A DNA stretch of 64,000 nt from Hippopus hippopus (taxonomy: Eukaryota > Mollusca > Bivalvia > Cardiida > Cardiidae). The notes beneath the pieces are model-generated. The model was not told the origin of the DNA, made no database searches, and saw only the letters and a list, made by a program, of their open reading frames with translations. Location: positions 63,071,416-63,135,415 of the forward strand of contig OX328102.1 of the NCBI GenBank assembly GCA_946811185.2. The letters are read 5' to 3'. The translations under genes and the position numbers were made by a program. Shown piece after piece: positions 51,966 through 60,900 of this stretch (positions are counted from its first letter, which is position 1; each line of letters opens with the position of its first letter).

Positions 51966-54900
51966 ATTCGGTACTTAACAACGAACTGATGAATTACGGT
52001 GGAGTGGAATGAAAAAAGAACCTTCAAAAATTCAGAGTCGTTAGTAAGATTGATTATACTGTTTCTAAGCTTCATTTAGAAAATTAATTAGGGTAAAAAG
52101 CTATTACCTTAACAATTGATTATTGTGTATTTAAGCTGTATTTATAAATATAACTTATGATAGTAGGCTATTACTTTCATAATAAGATCCACATATTGAC
52201 CCCTGTGACCTTGTATTGTCCAGAATTGTACCGTATTGAGAGGGAACGTAGTTGGAAACCCTTGTATTGCAACGATACCGTGTTGTGAGATGCAGTGAGC
52301 GTCTCCAGTTGTTGAAAAGAAACCGCAGCCTGGCACATCTTTATGAAGTAAAGGAAATAAATCTTACAGATGATAATTGCCATAAAATGTTTATTGCTCC
52401 ACAAATTGAGACTTTATCAAGTAGAGTAAATAGATCTTAGATTTGATAATTGTCATAAAATGTTAATTGCTACAGTGAACGAGAGGATGAATTCTTGGCA
52501 TGGTTTGTTTTCACAAAGCTTTAAAATTTGCATTCACTACATGTATCTAAAGCCAAAGAATTTTCTAATGGTAAAGGAACGCCAGTTTTGATTCGCCAAA
52601 TCCAAAATTTTCGGTATTCGGATGTTGCGAGAGAAACGGACCCGGGTAGGTTTTGTTCATAGACTATGAGACTGAAATTCATCTGTAAACATCTGCGACA
52701 GTAAAGTATTTTTAGCGGGAAATTGGCACTGCTCGTCAAGTTCTTGCACTGTTTTTGCAACAGGTTTCAAATTTATCCCGATAACAAATATGGTGACGCA
52801 GCATTAAAAATTATTGTAATCACAAAAATATTGATGAAGTATTCAAAATTTTACCTATAGCAAAACTCTTGTTGTAGCATTGAAAATTTTCCTTTCAAGG
52901 AAAATGATGATGTACCATTAAAAATGTTCATTAAAACAAAAACGCTGATGAACACATAGCATTAAAAAGCATTCTGATCACAAAACTATTGATGTAGCAT
53001 TAAAAATTTTCGCTATGACAAATACATGTATGTTGATGTAGCTTTTAAAATTTTTCCTATTAACAAATATGTCGTAAAAAAAAAAACGTAGCATTTAAAA
53101 TGTCCTTATAAAGAGGAAGTTTTTGAAGCATTTACAATTTTCCTATGAAGCAAAAAAAATGTTGTGACATTTAAACTTTTCCGTATAAAAACAGGTTGTA
53201 GCATTTAAGATTTTTAGAGTTACCTATAACAAATATGTTGATGTAGCATTCAAAATTTTCCTGATAACAAATTTGTTGATGTAACATTTAAAATTTTTCA
53301 TATAAAAAATATTTTGATCAGCATTCAATTTTTCCTGATAACATAGAATGTTGACAAAGCATTCAAAATTTTCCTGATAATAATTATGTTGTTGAAGCAT
53401 TTAAAATTTTCCTGATTACAACTATGTTGCTGTAGCATTTATATAAATCAAGTACATATAAATTATAAATCTATATCAAGTGTCTGTATCGACTTTACAC
53501 TAGGTCAAGGATAGTTCATGTCTTTATGACTCACACTGAGATTACGAATTACAGCCCTTACCTGAGTAAGTGACGTTGATTTTAAACATGGCTGAGGTAG
53601 CTTTTGAGTACCTAGCACAAGATTTTAGAGTCAAAGTCATTTTTGAAGCAGACGATATGAACATGGAATTCCGAAAATCCGTAGCGTTGTTAGCATCAAT
53701 GGAAAACCCTTCAAAGGACAGCGTATCTGTACATTTCCCGACGCTGACGTCGAAATAGCCTTTCTGAAAAATTGTAACATAAAATATTTGGTGTAACAAA
53801 TATAGTGTAGTTATTGTGCATAGTCGAAACAAAGAGCAAATGAGACAAAATATACAAATACTGCAAAAGCGCTGAGCCGAGGAATTTAATGCAGAGACTG
53901 ACAGACTATTTGACGGTCAGACAGACTGAGGCATCCGTCATTTCAACAAATTTCTTCAGCACAGCGGAGGTACCTACACTAGCACCCCAACATTTAGCCA
54001 TAAAACCTATCCAATTTGCATTAATGAAAAGAAGGTAAGTATACTGACCATAGCAACAAAATTTCTGAAATTTTATGATGAAACATTTGATACAACAAAT
54101 TCTATATAATTAGTAAGCTAGGCTGGTTTTTGAAAGAACAAATCAGGATTTATTTTTTATTTAATACGAGAAATTTTGCGCAAACGACTTTGAATAAGTC
54201 AACAGTTTAATGCTTTTGTTTTTCTTAAAGATAAACTGTGACAGGCACTGTAACTTCACAGAAGAAAAATACCGTAAAATATATCGTCTAATCTGTCTTT
54301 ACGATGATTTTCCCTCGTAACGGATCTTCTTCAATCTCACTGGCCGCTACCATGTTGAAAAATAGCGCCATTTTCATTGAAGTATCCATAGATCCTACGG
54401 CACACAGGCAAAGCTCAAAATATATTTCTTCACAAGTTATGCATTAAGAAAGTTAATAAATTGTGTAGTGTTCGTGGTTGTGAGGTCGAACGTCGGCCTA
54501 GTAACCATGAATACCCGAGTTCCATTCCCGGGAGCAGGTGTCAACTTTGGCACCGTTCATTGGCCCACTCATTCGGAGTGAGTACTGGTGTAGTTTCCAG
54601 GAAGCAGAATCGAGAGAGATTAGTATAAGTTGTTTTAACTTGAAATATGTTAAAAAAAGAACACTGATATGACTTATGTTCTTCATCCTGACTTGATTTC
54701 AGTATGCTTAAATTTGAGCAAACGAAAGTATAAATCCACCAATTAAACAAAAACATCAAATAATATATAGCTACACTCGCACTTCTATAGAACAACCTCA
54801 TTTAATCAACAAAATGATGACTTAAAAGAAACTCTTACTGCCTGTATATCTGCCAGCTCGTCCGGGGAAGCCAAAGTCAGATGTATGATCTGGAGATGTG

Positions 54901-57900
54901 GGTACTTTCCGGGAGGGAACTGGATGGTCCATACACACTTGGCTAGTTGTCCGTAATATTGTGGATACAGCGGAGACTCTATTATTGTGGGCTCTGTTAT
55001 CAGAGTATTGCAGTCGCTGTACTCTCGAACATCTGCAATGTTTTATAGATATATACATTTATTTATCTGCGGTATTAATTACATATTATTAGTTGTACGG
55101 TCAGTTGGCACGACACTTGGTAACTGGTTCGCGGCTGTGACGAATCAAATCACCCCGAGCCGAAGGGACGTGATTCGCTAGTACAGCCGTTAAATAAGTT
55201 TCCAAGTGCCCTGCTACCTGACCGTTCATTGAATGTATTATACTGAAAAGTTTTACCATTCCAACGTGTATTCAGTGAAATTTCCAAATCAAGTACGCTT
55301 ACGAAACGGAATTTCCGTCCAATGGTTACGTCATTGAAAACTGTGTAAAACATGCAGTTCAGTGCTTGAAGTCACTGCGATTCGACATACTTTCATTTTA
55401 ACATGGATTTCAGCAACTTCAAGGTAAGAAAATTTTCACTTTTTTATTTGTTGGCAAAAGTAACGTTTCGTTGTTATTTTTTTTTGGCTTGTTTATTTTT
55501 TTTTAACATATGACCTTTGACACTTCACGGTTTGTTTACATGACAAAGGGATGGCTCGTTTTAACTCGTGAATTTGTTTTAGAATGGAAACAAATGATAA
55601 TATATTTAACCATTTTCATTTACTTTAAAAATAATCCATTTTTTCCTCTTAAATAACAACCATCAAAGGAAACAAGTAATGTTAAGGTGTAATTGTCTTA
55701 TAGGCTATTCGAGTCGATTCGACTCTGCCATCTTGGATTTTGCGTTGAAGTATGTAAGTCAAATGTCTAGGGGGCGTACACATCTTGTTATCTATTTATT
55801 CTTAATGGAAACAAACATTTATTTTACCACATACCAAAGTTTTGAAAATTTCAAAAACTGCTAAGCTCCCGATTTGTCTGGGAATCAGTAGCAGTCAGTC
55901 AAAGATAGTGATTTTTACTCTATTTTCAATAAGTCAAAGTTACTGGTGTGACACCGTTTAGATAATTTCATACTTAGTAATAGTGTGCCACCTACCTCGG
56001 ATACACAACCTGCTGTACGTCGCCTGATTCGTATTCAGTTCAGTTATAAGCCAGTGCGCAAAATGAGGGTTATAACGGGTCGAGGTAAGCACACTACAGT
56101 CCCTACTGGAATACGAGAAGCTAAGGCACTGGATCAGGTTGCACGCCTCTAGACACTGCTGTGCGTCGGTCAACTGCAATATTGTGTTCTCCATCCAGAA
56201 AGGGGTTCTGTGTAATACTTCGAATCCCACGTCAATAGATTCCGGATGGGAACAGCCAACGTCACGGATAACTAGAATTTAGATAAATGATTGGCAGTCT
56301 CACTGAAGGGAGTTAAGTCTTTCCCCTGCACGACAGAATTTTAGACTTGTCCAAATTGAAGGTATCTGCAGGCATAAATTCAATTTGATTAAAATGATTG
56401 GAATTGTCTCTGAAAGGATAGAAAACGTTGTGGGAAGAAAACTAAGTGGTAACCAGCATTTTTTACCACACTGATTTTGTAATGACCTGAGTTTTGGTTT
56501 TACGCGTTGGACGAAGAAGAGACACTCTACGTTAGCTCGCTGTTTCAAAAGCCTTCTCCTTTAAAGTCGTCAAACTCGAGATTGTGTGTTAACCCTTAAC
56601 CTGCTGAATAACTAAAATAAAATTTTTAATTCGATAGTAAAAACCCAAATATTGCTATTTCAAAGTTATGTTTTGGGGAATAATATCTTCTAATCGGATA
56701 GTGTAGATCCAAGATCAGACTGCACGTTCTGTGCAGTCTGATCTTGATCTACACTGTCCGCAAAAAGTCAGTTAGTCGCGCTTAGCAGCCTAAGGGTTAA
56801 ATTTTAATGCATATTTCCGATGCATTATAACATGCAGCTGTCCCATGATACAGATCCGCTTCAAAAATCCCGTTGAATCATAAGAAAGAATGGTTCTCTG
56901 ATATGCAGAAAAATAAAATGTAACAATAGCAAAAAGTTTCGACACAGGTCAGTCTGCGCGTACTGCGAGTCGGCTCTTTTTGCAGATGCATTAAACACCT
57001 CTGCACATGCGCAAACTCTCACCTCTCTTTGGGCATCCAATCAGTTCCATCTTCATACATACGGGGACTTCCTCTGGTGACGTCACGACGATGCGTATGA
57101 ATCTCGCTACAAACGCCTGATTAAACATAAACCGATTCAACATATCCGGCTTAGCGCTCTCCTGGATTTTGAATACCTGAAATTTTGTATTTACAAATGT
57201 TATCATATTCAGACTTTTGATAACGTTAGAAACGGATATGATGATGACAAATGCCCTGTTAACAGAGCATCGGGTCATTTGATATACACATCATTTTATC
57301 CTTGAGATAAGTAGCTGAAAAAAGCTATTCCGTTCTGAGCTCTTTAGCTTTAACTACGATTGTTGCCTTAAACTTTTGTGACGAGAATGGTGTACTTTCA
57401 GTCTAGAGAAAGTTTTATTTTCAATATGTGCATAGCATGTATGACATCTGGATTTTGAACTGATTATCAATACTTTACAATTATGTTTTTAAGGGAGCGT
57501 TTCAGTTTTTATGCTGTATATCAAAGTTTCTTGTATAACACTGATAGATACAACTAGATGCTATATTTCTTTGCAATTATACAAAATCTGAACGGTTATA
57601 TTCAATAACAGGTGCAATTTTGGGCATTCAAACAACGCCACATATGACGTCATTGTACTGCTTTGAATACGCGTCCTAGTAATTGATGCGTGTTATTGAT
57701 CACTGGACATTCCCATAAGTCTTTGCGAAGATCTAGCACAAAATCTAAATATACCTTATGAGGCTACGTGGCCCATTCAGAAAATAACCTGAAAAAATTT
57801 TTTTCTTAATCATGCTCTTCTTTTTTATTGATATTTTGCCTGCTATCCCTTTACCTAATACATTGATAAAGCATATTTGAAGTTTGGTGAGGTTACAAAG

Positions 57901-60900
57901 ATCTGAAAAAACCCCTTTAAATTCGTAAGCTGCAAATTTGTTTTAGGAAGTGATAAGATAAAGAAAATGAGTACATACCATCGTCTGGTTGTTTCCATCG
58001 AGATAGGGCTCTAAATGATCAATATGGATGCCAAAGTGTACTGAGATTTCCTTGACGTTGTCATACCTGCCGCTACTAGTGCCTTGTATCTCGATTCCAT
58101 GTATAACCGTCGGTACAATAGTGTCCACCTACCAAAGACAAACATCCACATTTATTCGAAATATACAGAAATTTAATGTTTTCTATATAATAATACTTCC
58201 TATTTCCACAAGTGGAACTCTTCAAGACAGAGGTGCGTTTAGGTCTACTACCGGGACCACGTGCAAACAAAAATCAATGGAATCATATAGGAAGTAGAAT
58301 CAAATGCAGATATCAGTACTGACAGAGCCAAATTTCATTGCAATGCACTGTCTAATAAGAATATTAAGATTTTCATTTCTCATTTTCTTCTCCCGTTTTG
58401 GGTAAGTTAAAGATTTGGCTGCGTTACGGGCACCTTGTAGGTTCCGAAAATAACACGCTGTCTCACGAGGTTTGTTCATTTTCTTAACATATTTACATAA
58501 GAGTGCTCAAAGAAAGATAACTCTATTGAATTGGCGAAAATAAGTATTGCAGACACTAAATTCAGCTGATATTTACTTTACGTGATCAACCCTGTATTTA
58601 GTGCAACCATGTTCTTTTGATACCATATACGAGTATAAACGAGGTACAAAAGTTTCAACCAGTTCAGTAACAAAATCAAGATATAATTGAGATGCTTGTA
58701 CATTACGTTTTCGATTTTCCTCACTCATCGCTATTGATGACTTAGGCATAGATCCCGGGAACTCCTCATTATATATATTGCTTGGCAATTTTGGGGGGGA
58801 TAACGCAAAAAATGTACCGAATAAATGTAGGAAAGGTAAATATGCCAGTTCTGCGTATTCGTCATTTCAACATTCATTCTGTACTTGAGTTTTCCCCCCA
58901 AAATTGTGCATGGTCACCATTTTAGCATTTATTCCGTACGTTTCTTAGGTTATCCCCAAAAATTGCCAAGCAAAGTCCATGATGGGGAGTTTTCAGGATT
59001 ATGCAATAACTTATTCAAATGAGCTTTTCTCACGTCTTCAAATCTGCTTTTATTGGAACCTCGTATTCCGGTATAACCAACCGGACTGGACATACACCAA
59101 TATCGAAAACAAGAAAATATCTTTTAAAAAGTAGTCAGCGTAAGAGGAACTGGGAACTGAGTATTTCAAAAATTTTGCCTCAATTTGAAGAAAAACAGTA
59201 AAAAAATAAATAGTACTTCGACGGTAATTCCCCCTTTTTCCTCATTGTTAATTTTGTTGAAAACTGGAAAATTTAACAAGACCGAAAAAGTCCTAGAGTA
59301 TCAATCACTTGTACCAAATTTTGTACCGGCACATTAGTGCCATAAATGTGCGGACAAAAAAGCCGGCAGAGTCCCGCCGAATAAAATATTGTACATTTTC
59401 GACCAATCGCAAATTACCATCGATTCGTTCAGTTTTAATATATCTAGAAGTAAGCCAAAAGCCAGCGCATTTAGCTTCGCCAAAAGACGCAAGATGTTTT
59501 TCTTTTAGGTCAGATACATATAAAATACCAAGGATTGGTGATGGGTCATTATATTAAGTAGAGGATTTACAGAAGGACATTTTGTTTTAATACGAGACTG
59601 AAGCTGCGACTTTATATTTTAGCCATACTCTGTGAAAAGGGGGACTATTGCATTTACAAAAAGTATCAACCAAGGTCAGCCTGCGCAATCCGCGCAGGCT
59701 GACTTTGGTTGACACTTTTTGGTTGTGGTAAATTTTCTGGATGTCCAATGACCACTCGAGTCAGGATTTAGTCAGTTGTTAAATAAACTGGATTTTATCA
59801 ATCCATAATTATGTGATGTCTTGCATGGTATGATGCATCACGGAGATACATTAAACCCCCCCCCCTTTACTTTATCAAGAGCATGGGTCATTTGTCAAGA
59901 TACCAGCGCCTGTGTTTTACTGGTCTTGTTACCTCAAAGTACTTTTCGCCAGCATTACTACTGCACCATCCAGATCCGCCATTAAATATACGTCCGTAAT
60001 CAAACATCTCCGTGTTCTCGTCACCACTTCCACCGAGTTGGAAATCTCGAATTCCACCGGAAATGATACCAAGTCGTCTGCTACAGACGCCTCCTTTGGC
60101 GAGAAATAAAAGTGGAAAATGCTCAATAAACAATTTGAAAAAATAAGTAGTAAGAATGCAATTACATACAAAACAAAACATATTGTCTTGAAAGTTATCA
60201 GGGACTAATGCTTTTTTTTTCTGCAGCAACTGACTCTCTCTACTTTCAGTCCTTTGATTTCATCACAAAACCACTCCATGTTTTCAGTGAAATATAGCAC
60301 ACATTTTCTTATCTTACAACTTTTGAGATGAGATTTCATTACATCTTTGGAGCATTATGTGACGTCAGATCTTAAAGTATAGTATTTCCTCCCCATTACT
60401 CCAAAACGTACAGAACATAAATTTTCCGATAGATTTCAACTGAAAATTGACGATCATTGAAAAAAAAAACTAAGGTATATTAGATATTTGTATTTACAAT
60501 AAAATTGTAATATGTAAGCTTCGTTGGAACTGTTGTTTTCCTATCCCGGACGTACACACTTTTGGACTCGACCATATTTGAAGTCTTCGCGGACGACAAT
60601 TCAATGTTGCTGAAGTGATGGGATAGATTTATGAAAAGGTAGAGGCATTTTCACCCTTTCCAAAAATGTTTAAAAAAAAACTCTCCCCAGGGGTTGCTAA
60701 AACTCAGGGTTGTGTGGGGAAAAGTTCCACCCTTAAACTGCTAAGTGAATTAAAAGAAACTTTCGAGCCGATAGTTAAAGCCCCGACGTTGTTATTTCAA
60801 AATTTATTTGTTGGGGAAAAAATCTCCTTATCGGACATAAGTGATCCAACATCAGACTGCACGTGTTGTGCAGTCTGATCTTGGTCTACACTGTCCACAA

